Assembly: GCA_964035015.1 (NCBI GenBank)
Contig: OZ036001.1
Span: forward strand, 15,536,111 to 15,600,110
Source: Corallium rubrum
Lineage: Eukaryota; Cnidaria; Anthozoa; Scleralcyonacea; Coralliidae
Reading direction: 5' to 3'
Length of the DNA stretch: 64,000 nucleotides
Shown here: positions 21,272 to 32,768 of the stretch, piece by piece
Position numbering within the stretch: the stretch's first letter is position 1
How the letters are laid out: each line of letters begins with the position of its first letter
Position numbers and translations under genes: made by a program
The notes under the pieces: model-generated
Told to the model about the DNA's origin: nothing
Databases searched by the model: none
What the model saw: only the letters and a program-made list of their open reading frames with translations

Positions 21272-23900
21272 TTCCATCAATTACCGTAATTTCATCTCGA
21301 CAATTCCAGTATGGACGCATCATCACTGGCGTGTGCTTCAATGTGCTTGGCCGGCCATCCTTGCTTGACGTGCTTCTGTGGCTCTTGTAATTCACTGTCG
21401 TCTTTAGTTGTGTTGCGAATTGCCTCCAACTTCTCATGGAATTTGCTTCAGGCCACGTACACGTCCACTCCAAGGTCGCATCATCTGGAACGCTGGCGTC
21501 ACGCGAGCACCACTTCTGGATAAGGTATCAGCTAGCAACCGGAATGTTCTTTCCTGGTTTGTACTGAACTAAGACGTTGTATCTCTGTAACCGTATTCTC
21601 ATTCTCTGCAATCTCATCGGGACCAAATGTAGCGGCTTCTTCATGACGATTTCCAAAGGCTTGTCGTGTCAACATTTCACTAAAGAATTTCACCTCACTG
21701 GAGCAACGCTGTAACTTCTTTGGGTTGAACTTGATTCCACTCTCCCTCGCCCTGGTACACAGTGTTGCTCGTAGCCTCTCATTGTTGAACCTGCAACTAG
21801 GATATCATCCATAATAATGGAACGCCAGGAAGTCCCTCGAAGATTCTATCCATTTTCTTATGAAATTTAATTTAACTACTTTGCCAATAATAACAATAAC
21901 AATATACACGTAACAGCTAGTTGCCAATTACTGCGGGCCCAAAATATAAATAACAACGACAATAACCACATAGTAAACAAGAAAACAACTAACAACGACG
22001 CTTTTTCGGTGTGTGAACAAACGAAAGCCTGACCCTGATATTCATGACCCTGTCACTGAGCTTAATCCTAACTGTAAAATACCTCTTGAGCAGAGCATAT
22101 TCCAAACGGCATTCGTAAATAGCGATACCAATCATACGGGGTTTGAATTTTGAAATGTAGTTAAGACAGACGATTTTTTAAGCCTAGTTTACACGGGCAA
22201 TTTTTCTTTGGCAATTTTCAACTTGACAAGTTTTATTTCCCCGTGTGTATGAGGAAACATGGCAAGCTTTTCCTTGACAAATCTCCCTTTTGAAAAGCTG
22301 GCATGCCAGCTTTTTAACAAGGAGACTTGTCAAGGAAAAACTTGTCAAGGAAAAATTGCTCGTGTAAACTAGGCTTTAGAGAGGGGTACAGCCCAGTAAC
22401 CAGAAGTTGCATCTATAGTACATTGAAATATTGGGCCCCTGAGAATTGACTGGTCACTTCTTCAAGCGTTGGCATCTTGTAGTGTTCTCTGCTAATTGCC
22501 TTGTTAAGGTCCCTGCATGGGGTCTAAGCTCACCTCCCCATTTGTTTTGGGTACCACAACCATCCAGTTTATAGTGGTACCCCATTTAATTTAGCTGGCT
22601 CGTCAACTTTGCTTAATATTACATTCAGCTTCTCCATTCTGTCTAATTCATCTTTAACTTTCGCCCTCAGAGCCACGGGTACTTTCCTTGCTGCATGTAC
22701 AACTGGCTCCACTTCTGCATGGCTTTAATTTAATGGAGTATTCCCCCGATACACGTACATCCTTGCCCAGAAAAACATCTCGAAATTCATGTAAGAACTG
22801 GTCAGTCTGACCACTGCTTTCAGAATTTACGGCCATTACTACTTTGATTAGCGCTAAGTCCTGACATGCTTTCAAGTTAAGGGCAGACGGTGCACAGGCA
22901 TTTACCACATAAAAATCTAATACGCGAACAATGTTCTTGTATATGCACTTGAGTTGACAGTGACCCAGGACGTAAATCTTATTCCCCCCCATATGCTGTT
23001 AAATTTGCATTCGTTTTTTAGGGTCCTTCTTGGGTGTTTTGTAAACCGCTATGTGCATTACATTAACTAGGCCCCTGTATCCAATTTGACTTTAACCACG
23101 TATGGGAGTCTTCAATTGATATTAACAACTCCAATAAAGAAATCGCCGTCCTCAAGTTCAGGTTCGCTAGTCACCGGCTTCCTCTAATTCATGCACGCCC
23201 TTACTTCTACACATTCTTGAATAATGATTCATCTCATTACACTTAAAGTATTTCTTGCTTACGACCACCGTTCCTGCATTCATTCATGCTAGGTTTTTGC
23301 TGCTCCTTGCTTGTTTGTTTCTTTCCACGCTTGTTTTTATACATCTCGTGTACTGCTTTACTTTGTTCTGCAAGGTCTGTCATTTGGATCGTCGATATCT
23401 CGATTCCCCTGGCGATCGTTAAAGCTTTCTTCAAATCCAACGCTTCAGCTTGTGGAAGTTTCTCTTTAACTTGCGGATTGTTTGTGCCACACACAATTAA
23501 TCTATCCCGAATCATTTCTTCTGTTAATGCTCCATACGAACAGTCCTTCGCAAGTCGTTTGAGTTATGTTACGTATTGGTCAATGGTTTCGTTTTCCCCT
23601 TGACTTCTTGTGTTGAATTTATCTCGTACATGCACATTTACGTTCATCTGTTAGCGTCCATGTGTTGTAGATATCTCTTCCACCTTGTCCTATGTACAGA
23701 ACAAAGTAGCCACATTTTCGTTCCTCTCAGCTAACGGCCCCTAAAGCATCAACTGCATTGTTTGCTTCAATCGCTTCCAATTTTCGGCGACATTACCGTT
23801 CTCGAAGTCTAGCTCAGCGATCCCGACAGGTTTGGATGTCATCCTCTTCTTGCCCTCGGGGTGTTTCAGTCTAACGACAACCATGCATTATATACAAGTC
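21272..23900 (-). mobile_element. Ty3/Gypsy LTR-retrotransposon fossil
   Basis: Minus-strand remnants lie in the family order: a gag region (23243-23515), a protease/RT-proximal piece (22654-22992, with EFRDVFLGKD-like text), and an integrase N-terminal scrap near 21273-21330 (YWNCRDEITV). No LTRs were recognised. The copy is badly broken (more than ten breaks) and looks old. The MITE at 22180-22377 is nested in it. Confidence 0.7.
22180..22377. mobile_element. Palindromic MITE F, copy 1 (nested in Gypsy fossil)
   Basis: The ends are AAGCCTAGTTTACAC and GTGTAAACTAGGCTT; the arms carry CTTGACAAG and AAAGCTGGCATGCCAGCTTT. Other copies: 31927-32127 (full) and 51116-51172 (partial). Confidence 0.85.
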
Positions 23901-23969
23901 GTATGCATAATTTAAATCACTTATGAATAACCAATATGAATATATAACAGAACTGTTTGCACGTCTATA

Positions 23970-24075
23970 GGTTAGCTGCCAGTTCGCCAGCTGCACCAAT
24001 GCTTTGCCGGTCTTGTATAGCTCGTTCAATCCAGCTTTATCACCAAGCTGGCGAACTAGCGGCTAACTCACGGGG
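23970..24075. repeat. Small inverted repeat AGTTCGCCAGCT
   Basis: GCCAGTTCGCCAGCTG at 23973 and AAGCTGGCGAACTAGCGGC at 24050 are imperfect inverses. Confidence 0.5.
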
Positions 24076-24102
24076 TTGTCTAATGATCGCTGGAGTCTTA
24101 AT

Positions 24103-24503
24103 CCTGGTGCACACGCTACGATTTTAGTCGGCCGATTTTTATCGGCTGTTCAACCGATAAAAATCTGTGTTCACCACACAAGTGTGCCATTTACATGTAA
24201 AACCTCGCCGCATCTCTAGCAACTGGAGTCACCATTTTTACGATCATCAAACCAAATAACCTCAGGAAGAGTAATGAGTGATCAGTGAACGATAAAAATT
24301 GGTAATCGCCACATACGGCATGATGCCATATTTTGACCGACTTTATTCGGACAGTTCAAACCAGTTTGATATTGTCCGATAAAAATCGGTCGATAAATAT
24401 TGCTCAGTAATGACACCGCACACGTGACGATTTTAGTCAAAAGCCTGAAATTTGGTTGGCCGGTAAAAATCAACCGACTAAAATCGTCGCGCCGTGTGCG
24501 CCC
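24103..24503. mobile_element. MITE G, copy 1
   Basis: CACACGCTACGATTTTAGTC then GGCCGATTTTTATCGG at the left; CCGACTAAAATCGTCGCGCC then GTGTGCG at the right. The copy at 58289-58661 is in the opposite orientation and about the same length. Confidence 0.85.
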
Positions 24504-24699
24504 ATTTTTAGTCCCTTAGATGAGTCTACCGATTAGCTGAGTTCTTTCTTTTAAACAGCTTGGCGTTGGACGAAGTGTGTTCTCGAAGATTTTTTGCTGA
24601 ATATAGCCTAGATTCAAGTGACTTACCATGGCAAATACGTTTGACCATTGATGTGGCTAACAACTCATGTGCATATTCTTACTGCACACGCCGATTGCA

Positions 24700-24896
24700 G
24701 TAGACATATTGACCACTTTCATAATAGCGACTAATCTGAATATTCTTTTGTGTGCATCTTAATAAGCCTTTCTGTTTGTGTGTTTGCATTTCAAACTGAA
24801 GAATCTTTCCTTCATAACGAGGCTAGAAAGGCTCATTTAGATGCACATAAAAGAATATTTAAAGCGGTGGCCATTATGAAAGTGCATGGTCTATAC
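24700..24896. mobile_element. Palindromic MITE, about 197 bp
   Basis: TAGACATATTGACCACTTTC, then ATATTCTTTTGTGTGCATCT, are mirrored by AGATGCACATAAAAGAATAT and GAAAGTGCATGGTCTATA. Confidence 0.8.
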
Positions 24897-25048
24897 GATT
24901 CGAAGATGATGAGCTGTCGAGCCATATCAAAATGGGAAACTGAAAGTATTCAAGACTTCAAATCTGCAAATTATGAGAGTATTACGAGAGAAACACAAAG
25001 AAGCAGAGTTCTGCTGCTTGCTCCAACAACTACAAAACGCAATGTAAA

Positions 25049-25551
25049 CAGTGGCGGATTACCAAGTATGCTGGGTAGGCTGAAGCCTAGCGGCCCGGGC
25101 TTGCAAGAACCCGTAATTTCCAGAGAATACATTTTTTAGTGCAATGAGATAGTAGTATACAGACCTGTTCAGTTGTGTTCCAACTAAAGTTTTTCAAAAC
25201 TAGAAATGAATGCTTCCAAATAGTTAGCTCCAACCTCATTTGTCATTCATAGAAAATTGTATTTATGGGAAGACCACGACCTCAGAATGCAGGAAATGGC
25301 ATTTCCGAGACTCCAAATTTCCAAATTTTTCGGAACGATATGCCACAGCACTCAGCAGCCCCTTAGACGGTTCTCGTGTCTTTTGTAGTTGAATAGTGTT
25401 ACCGAGTTCGCCAATGGCGGAGTGACCGGGGTGCCCAATTAAATCTGGATACCGCACTGGTATCGATATCAGTTTTTTCATAGATCAGTACACTATGAGG
25501 CCTGTGAATTTTATTTGGCCTACAGGACCGGAAACTGGCAATCTGCCACTG
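25049..25551. mobile_element. hAT-like MITE, about 503 bp
   Basis: The ends are CAGTGGCGGATTACC and GGCAATCTGCCACTG. Flanks AATGTAAA and CAAGTAAA agree at 6 of 8 positions, a decayed 8-bp TSD. No transposase reading. Confidence 0.65.
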
Positions 25552-27508
25552 CAAGTAAATAAGCACTGAATAATGTCTAGTCGTCTAGGTGACTAGATAT
25601 CATGTAGGTGTTACATTCGGAAATGTGTGTTTCAAACTTGTTTCTTAGTACGATTTTAATGATTTCTACTTCGAAATATAGGTTTTGTCTACTGAAAGTA
25701 TTTAATAAGGGCCAATGGGTCATAGATCCGTTTGTTTACGCGCTTGTTTACGCAAACGCTTCATAGAACGGTGCGTGTACTTCATATAAGGGAATATATA
25801 GAGGACCTCGTTCAATTTGTCAAAAAATTATAGCAGTTTGCTAGAGTGCGTACTGTGCTATCGTAATTTCGAAGTGCGCAATCAGTCTCGGAGCGGTTCT
25901 ACATAACAGCGGACGCTGTTCCTCAGGTTCTCTAGATGTGCGCAGGTTACGCCAATTGCAAAAATCAGTACCACGAGTGAACGCTTGAGAAGGCGTCTTG
26001 TTTAAATTACTTTTGGTAATTTCTCAACATTTTTGGAAAATTTTTGTAATTAAAAATTTCAGTGTTAATTACTTTGGTAATTTTTGGTAAAATATTGGTA
26101 ATTTTTTGAAATTTTCGTATGATTATTCATTTCTTTTGATATATTTTATTTTATCCATTTCTAAACATTTAAATCTACCATATCTAACAAGTGTTGTCAG
26201 AGGCCTGGTATCTAGTAATACTATTGTTGGCGCCATGCCGCTGAGCGTCATGAGCCAGCTGAGGATAACGACAATATATACCTATGATTAGAGCCATTAG
26301 AGGAATGATTAGATATATTAATTTTATACTGTATTATTTCAAAGACTCTGCGATGTTTTGTTATGTATACATGCATTTGTTATTTTGTTTTCTTAATTTC
26401 CTATTTCTGTTAATGTTAATAACTTATGCTGTAAATTTTGGCATTTTTAATTTTGTAAAAAATGTTCATGTAATGAAATTTGTAATGACCTTATTTTCAC
26501 CATTTAGGGGGGAGGGGTGTTATGATGTAGTAATTTGGAGGGGGGGGGGGGGGGTTATGATGTAGTAATTTTTTTCCAAATTTGGTAATTTTTGCCACGT
26601 GATGTAGTACTTGCCTCTGTAAGAACCTGGTCACACTGCCTCGAATAAGCGCCGCACTTATTCACGACAATACGGCGATTAAGGAGATAGTTTATAACTC
26701 ATTCCTGTCCGAGGTCTTCCCCAGAGGTGTATAAAATCGTCTGGCGTTAGCCAGAATAAAATACTAAATACCTATTCGGATGGGAAAGAGTTAGGGAGAT
26801 TTTATAATTTAGCAGTGTTAGATTAATCATGAAAATAGTTACAGACGTAACACTCGTGTTGAATACTTGTTTAACTAAGATCAAATCGAAAAATTGGGGA
26901 GCAAAGAAAATCTGAACTTAACCGTAGAATACTAGTCTGTCGACAGTCTTGCCATCTTGTTTTCTTTTATAATGGATATGGTTAACAACAACATTATTTA
27001 TAAAAAAATAATTAATAATTACTGGATAAAGGAACGAGTTTGGGCAGTCTCGGGCAGTAATTAGTACGACCGAAGCGAAGCACCGTCAGACTGAATTGTT
27101 CGAAGAGCCAAACTAAAAAACAAGTATGGTACACCTCAATCTTAAACCAGCCTCGGAAATTCATTCTCCTGTATTACAATGCTTCTCAGTTCAAATTGGG
27201 TATATTTCATTGTTCTCCCATTTGAAACATGTTTATTTTGTTGTTAACATTTTCTTGTTCTACCGGAACATCGCAGCAGAGGTCTCATGAGATGGCGCAT
27301 GCGTAATGCTGGTCAATACGCGCTTCTTCGCCTTTAGGCAAAACTGGTCGAATATTTAGTTGGTTTTTTTTTATTTTAATAGTTTTGCCATATATTACAA
27401 CCATAATAAAACGAAGAAAAATAAAACCAAACAAAGAAAAACAAAACGAATTAATACAAAAGTTAAATACAAATAAACAAACAAATGTGTATGTATATAT
27501 ATATATTT
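25552..27508. other. AT-rich stretch without recognisable genes
   Basis: Contains GGTAATTTTTGG-type low complexity (25990-26120), a G tract (about 26537-26554) flanked by a duplicated TTATGATGTAGTAATTT, a fragment of the element family seen at 39107 (27263-27330), and poly-purine DNA before repeat D. Confidence 0.55.
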
Positions 27509-27775
27509 ATATCACGATTGAGTCGGTTTTCTTTGATGTACCGCGGGATATATACAGGTTATATCCCGTGAATAAATAATTAGATAAAACTTGTGGATAT
27601 AACTCGAAAAATCTTGATCGAAACTCTTCGAAATTGACGAAACCTTGTTCGAAAACCTCCTCAATCGTGATATCTCGAACTTGGGATATAAGTCATATAT
27701 TGACCCTCGGGACCTTCGGCCCCTCGGGTCAATATATGACTTATATCCCGCGTTCTCGGTATATAACCTATACAT
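27509..27775. repeat. Dispersed repeat D, copy 2
   Basis: Same start (ATATCACGATTGAGTCGG) and end as 15807-16060, with about 15 extra bases near TCTCGAACTTGGGATATAAG. It also sits in a TA-rich context. Confidence 0.8.
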
Positions 27776-27794
27776 ATTATATGTGGCTGGGTGA

Positions 27795-28145
27795 CCGCAA
27801 CAGCATAAGCCAATTACTGCGGGCCCAAAAATTAATTCTAAAAAAAATTAAATCTAACAATTAAAGACAAAAAAGAAAAGAAACATGTATCTATAGCAAT
27901 CAAAATAGTAACTAAAAACAGCAGGTTATAGTTCTTGAGAGACTTCGTGTTGTGTTACATGCCAAGCATATTGTTTTCCAAGAACGCGGATCATCAGGAT
28001 CGTAAGTGGTAGAAAGAACACAGAAATAATATTTAAGCAGGACTGCTTTGAAGGTAGTAATATTAGGTGTTGAGAAGTTATCTAGTTCGTTTGCTAAAGT
28101 GTTCCATACTCTTGATGTTCTATTAAAAAAAAATTTCTGAAAGGA
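27795..28145 (-). pseudogene. LINE ORF2 tail and 3' UTR
   Basis: On the minus strand, readable pieces (FFNRTSRVWNTLANELDNFS, YDPDDPRSWKTICLACN) match the extreme C-terminus of a non-LTR retrotransposon. TTTTTGGGCCCGCAGTAATT follows as a 3' UTR segment; a related GCCAATTACTGCGGGCCC occurs at 21933. No start and no RT domain. Confidence 0.55.
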
Positions 28146-28224
28146 GGATGTTTTACATAAAAATAAATATCCTAAATATATAATATCCTAATATCCTGGT
28201 AAATATCCTGGAAAATATCCTTTG

Positions 28225-31200
28225 TTTTTTCATCCATTCTTACTACAACTTTTCAAAGTTGACGAGGAAACACAGCTCAAATTGGTCAACAATAGCGAGA
28301 CAGGGTTATTGCGTAGCAAGACCGTATTCTGTAAATTTCCATATGGCAACAATATTAACACCGGGCTCCGCTGTTTTTCGACGATATTTTATCGTCACAC
28401 AGTCCGACAAAACCTCGCCAGTCTTAGATAGAGATCTTTCAGGGTTGGACGAAGACCTTCTACGAGAGGATTCACCTGAACCATCGACGGTGGAACAGAT
28501 AGACAAGAGAGAACGCGAGTTGCTTCATGGCATTAATAGGCGCAGCGATGCTACGGCGAATATCGCGTCAAAAAATGTTGGAACGACTGATATTACTTCT
28601 GTACACCAGAAGATCGATACACTGATGACTATGATGAACGACATAGCACCAGTGGTAAAATCCTTAAAAGAGGTTTATGAAGATTCTCTTCTTGCCGAGT
28701 CTGATGAGGATGTCGCTGACGATGTCAATGGGAGTCCGCCAAAATAAATGAAGTTATCGACTTCGACCGAGATTCCGACTGGACCTGCTTCCTTGGGAGT
28801 CGTTGACTCCTTGGTATCCGAGGTAAATACCGAGGAGAAGACAGGTCCTGCAATTTCACACAAAATTGCATAAGCCCTGGATAGTATTTTGTCCGTAGGG
28901 CCTGTGGTAGGGCTCAACGATAAAGTTAACGCCAAAACAAAGGAGGCCATTAATCGCCCCAAAATTGTAAACTGCTCCGACCCAACTAAATGCTGAGATT
29001 TGGGATATCGCAAAAAAGCAGACCTGTAGCATGGATGCCAGGTTTCAGCAGTTGCAAGAAACTTTGATAAACGGCCTTGTTCTCCTTGCAGACATGGCGG
29101 GAACAGTTGGTGAGGCAACTAACTCTGGTTCAACCCTCCCATCACAAGAGCAGTTGTGGGAGGCTCTATCAAATGCCTCAATAAAGGTCGCTCTGGCTAA
29201 CCACGATTTGAAAATTTGTCGAAGAGACATGTTCAGAAATGACTTAGATGGGAATTACAAAGCCTTGTGCAACAATAAACATCCTGTGGGTCTGCACCTG
29301 TTTGGTGATGATTTTAGCGATCGACTCAAGACTGTCTCTGAAACTAGCAAAGCTTCTAAGCAAATCAGGGTTTAAACCTAAAGGTAATTCACAACCTTCT
29401 TTATCACACAGGGGGAAAAATCAGCGCCCGCGAACAAACTTCTTTCGCAAGTCTTATCCGAAAGAACATCGACAAGAGAAGGCACAGGTGAGCAGTACAT
29501 TAATACCTACCGAATTTTGTGGTGGTAGAATTAGGTATTTTTTGTCTAATTGGACAAAAATTACATCTGACCACTTTATATTGTCCTTGGTGATGGGATG
29601 CAAAATTGAATTCATGCAACTGGTACCTTTCCAATTGCATAAGCCCTGGCCGATGGTAAAGTCGACTCATAGTGTTACTATGGAAAATCTAATTAAAGAC
29701 TTTCTGGCTAGAGGCATCATCACAGTTAGGGATCATGAAGAAGGGGATTTTATCTTCAATGTGTTTCTTCGTGAGAAGAAAAATGGATCATTTAGAATGA
29801 TCCTCAATCTTAAAGATTTAAATCAATCCATCCCTTACCGTCATTTTAAGATGGAAAATATTAATAACTGTGCTCAGCTTATGAAACCTTCATGCTACAT
29901 GGCATCCATTGATCTGAAGGATGCCTATTTTTTATTACCTATTCACCATAATCATCAGAAATACCTAAAGTTTATTTGGCGAGGGGTATTGTATAAATTT
30001 ACATGCATGCCACAGGGCCTTACATGTGCTCCTAGACTCCTTACTAAGCTGTTGAAACCAGTGTATGCTTGTTTATCTGAGGACTCAGGGACATGTTTCA
30101 AATGGATACCTGGCCGACTCCTTCTTAGTAGGAGATACTTACTACAGTTGTGCAGATAATGTCCAGGAAACTGTTGGTTTATTTGTAAACCTAGGATTTT
30201 CTCCACACATGGACAAGTCCATAACTACACCCTCCCAAATTATTGAGCATTTAGGAGGGTTTGTTCTAAATTCTATTGACATGAAACTAACAAAACTCCA
30301 GACTCTAGCCAATGCAGTTATGAATAATTCACTTCCCACTATTCGTGAAGTGGTTGCCTGATAGGCTTTATGGTGTCCTGCATGCCTGGGGTTGAATTTG
30401 CAGAACTTTTCTACAAACAGTTAGAAATTGACAAATCAGAAGCCCTTAAAAATGGACAAGGGAATTTTGAGGCAATCATGAAATTGTCTGCTACAGCCCT
30501 AGAGGATTTTCAATGGTGGCTCAACAATGCTATTTTGTCTAAAAACATATAAGTCATGGAGCTATCAACATGGAGCTGGCGACAGATGCTTCCCAGCTTA
30601 AACCTTTGTTTGTGCCTAGTAGCCTCTTATTAGCTGGGGTGCCTCCCTCAGAGACTCAGTCACGGGGGGGGGCATTAGTCCCCAGCAGAACCTAACTTAC
30701 ACATAAATGTCTTGGAACTGCAGTACTTCAAGGTTTACAGTCTATGTGCAAACAGAGCAAGAACTGCCATATAACGATATTATCTGACAACACCACAACA
30801 GTTTCATGCCTGAAAAATTATGGCTGGTACCCTTTCTCACCCATGTAATAAGGTTGCCAGGGAAATCTGGATCTGGTGTATTTCTAAGGGTATTTGGCTT
30901 ATACCTGCTCACATTCCAGGGGTAGAAAATGTGGAGGCAGATCTTGCAACCAGAGTATTTGATGATAAAACTGAGTGGCAGCTGGATAATTCCATTTTTA
31001 CTTGGCTGGTGTCTATTTTTGGCAAACCTGACTTTGATATGTTTGCCACTCGACTAAATCATCAAATTAAACCTTTTGTCTCTTGGGCCCCTGATCCTGA
31101 AGCAATAGCAGCAGATGCCTTGACATTAAACTGGGGTAACCAGTACAAAGTTTATTTACAGAAATGGATATCCTTTTGTGGTAGACAACATACGGCTCTC

Positions 31201-31926
31201 TTACAGCCTGCTGTAGCAGCAGTGCTTGACTTTCTAACTGAACTTTTTGAGTCTGGACTTGGATATAGTGGCATTTTATCCACATTTATTATTCTGGAAG
31301 GAAACATTTCTGTTGGATCTCATTTTTTGGTTAAGCGGTTTTTGAAAGCAATTTACCAGACACGACCATCCTTTCCTAGATATCGGTTTATGTGGGATAC
31401 ATCTACCGTAACCGGAATTAGTTATCCCTGTTTTCAAAGCTGAACCAAGGCTTTGTGTGTTCTCTCATTTGTGAGTACATCAACAAAACTAAGCCTCTTC
31501 GAGGTGAAGAGAAACGTTTGCTTGTTTGTTTGTTTGTTTGTTTGTTTGTTTGTTTGTTTGTTTGTTTGTTTGTTTGTTTGTTTGTTTGTTTGTTTGTTTG
31601 TTTGTTTGTTTGTTTGTTTGTTTGTTTGTTTGTTTGTTTGTTTGTTTGTTTGTTTGTTTGTTTGTTTGTTTGTTTGTTTGTTTGTTTGTTTGTTTGTTTG
31701 TTTGTTTGTTTGTTTGTTTGTTTGTTTGTTTGTTTGTTTGTTTGTTTGTTTGTTTGTTTGTTTGTTTGTTTGTTTGTTTGTTTGTTTGTTATATACTGCC
31801 TCACAAGTGGGTTTCTAAGGACACAATTGCTCGATGGGTCAAAATGGTGACGCAACAAGCAGGAGTGGATCCACATTTGTTTAAACCTCACACTACTATA
31901 TAGAGCAGCAGCAAATAATAAAGCTT
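28225..31926 (+). mobile_element. DIRS-type (tyrosine recombinase) retrotransposon fossil
   Basis: Plus-strand remnants occur in the order gag-like region (28259-29375), reverse transcriptase (about 29500-30150), RNase H and linker (about 30180-31130), and tyrosine recombinase (about 31140-31926). RT is recognised by a RMILNLKDLN block, an ASIDLKDAYF block and a CMPQGLTCAP block; the recombinase by GLGYSGI and SFPRYRFMWD. The element is broken, with at least five breaks, and moderately old. A long TTTG array lies in the recombinase region and MITE F abuts its end. DIRS split direct repeats were not found. Confidence 0.8.
31519..31789. repeat. (TTTG)n microsatellite, about 68 units
   Basis: An uninterrupted tetranucleotide array inside the DIRS recombinase region. 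Repetitive open readings on both strands are by-products. A second such array sits next to the DIRS tail at 51216-51469. Confidence 0.97.
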
Positions 31927-32127
31927 AAGCTTAGTTTACACAAGCAATTTTTCCTTGACAAGTTTTGGCTTGTCAAGTCTCCTTGTTGAAAAGCTGCCAT
32001 GCCAGCTTTTCAAAAGGGAGACTTACTTGTCAAGGAAAAGCTTGCCATGTTTCCTGGTACACAGGGGCAAATAAAACTTGTCAAGTTGAAAATTGCCAAA
32101 GAAAAATTGCCCGTGTAAACTAGGCTT
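31927..32127. mobile_element. Palindromic MITE F, copy 2
   Basis: AAGCTTAGTTTACAC and GTGTAAACTAGGCTT ends, with the same AAAGCTG/CAGCTTT centre as 22180-22377. It directly follows GCAGCAGCAAATAATA of the DIRS tail. Confidence 0.85.
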
Positions 32128-32203
32128 TACTGTTGTAACGTTCCACTTGCATCGATTATTAAGGCAGGTATCTGGAAAAGTAACTGCACTTTCCAAATAT
32201 TCT

Positions 32204-32246
32204 ACCCTAAACAGTAGTGGCTATCCTAGCCACTACTGTTTAGGGT
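32204..32246. repeat. Perfect 20-bp hairpin with a 3-nt loop
   Basis: ACCCTAAACAGTAGTGGCTA, TCC, then its exact complement. It lies between MITE F and the Harbinger left end. It could be a cruciform-forming relic; nothing suggests an RNA gene. Confidence 0.9.
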
Positions 32247-32708
32247 TTTACTAGCTATTCAGTTGTAGGTATTTGTTAGGTTGCATAATTGCATTGTATT
32301 GCATTTGCTTTAAGCCCCTATCACACTGGGGTAGGATTTGACTACGTTCATTCCCGATATACCCGATTGTCAAATTCGCATAAGAACGGGACAAGGTCTT
32401 GAAAAAAGTGGAAGAAACCTTGGGACCTGTCGTCGTTTCCGGTCCTTCGCAAGATTGATCCCACTTACGCCACGATCTGTTCCCGATCATACAGATTCCC
32501 CCACGCTTGCATCCCGTTTGTGGATACACAAACATACATATACAAGGATATACCAGGATACAACCCTGATTTCAACCGATTATACCCCGATTATAGGCCG
32601 ATCTAGACGTTCTTACCCCGATCAAGTCACGACCAATCAGACTGCGCCACGATCAAGCCGCGCTCGCACCACAATATTCCCGTTTGTGATCACTTCCGGG
32701 CCACGACC

Positions 32709-32718
32709 CATAAATAGG
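32709..32718 (+). promoter_or_regulatory. Putative TATA box for the MADF gene
   Basis: CATAAATAGG lies about 50 bp upstream of the ATG at 32769, inside the element's left subterminal region. Confidence 0.4.
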
Positions 32719-32768
32719 AGCCGATTGTCGCAATTGTCACTCAGTGTGTTTGTCTTCAACAGAGCACT

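Noticed and set aside
31453-31903. Long VCLF and TNKQ repeat readings
   Set aside because: Translation of a TTTG tetranucleotide array on both strands; the same holds for 50871-51690 and 44686-44964.
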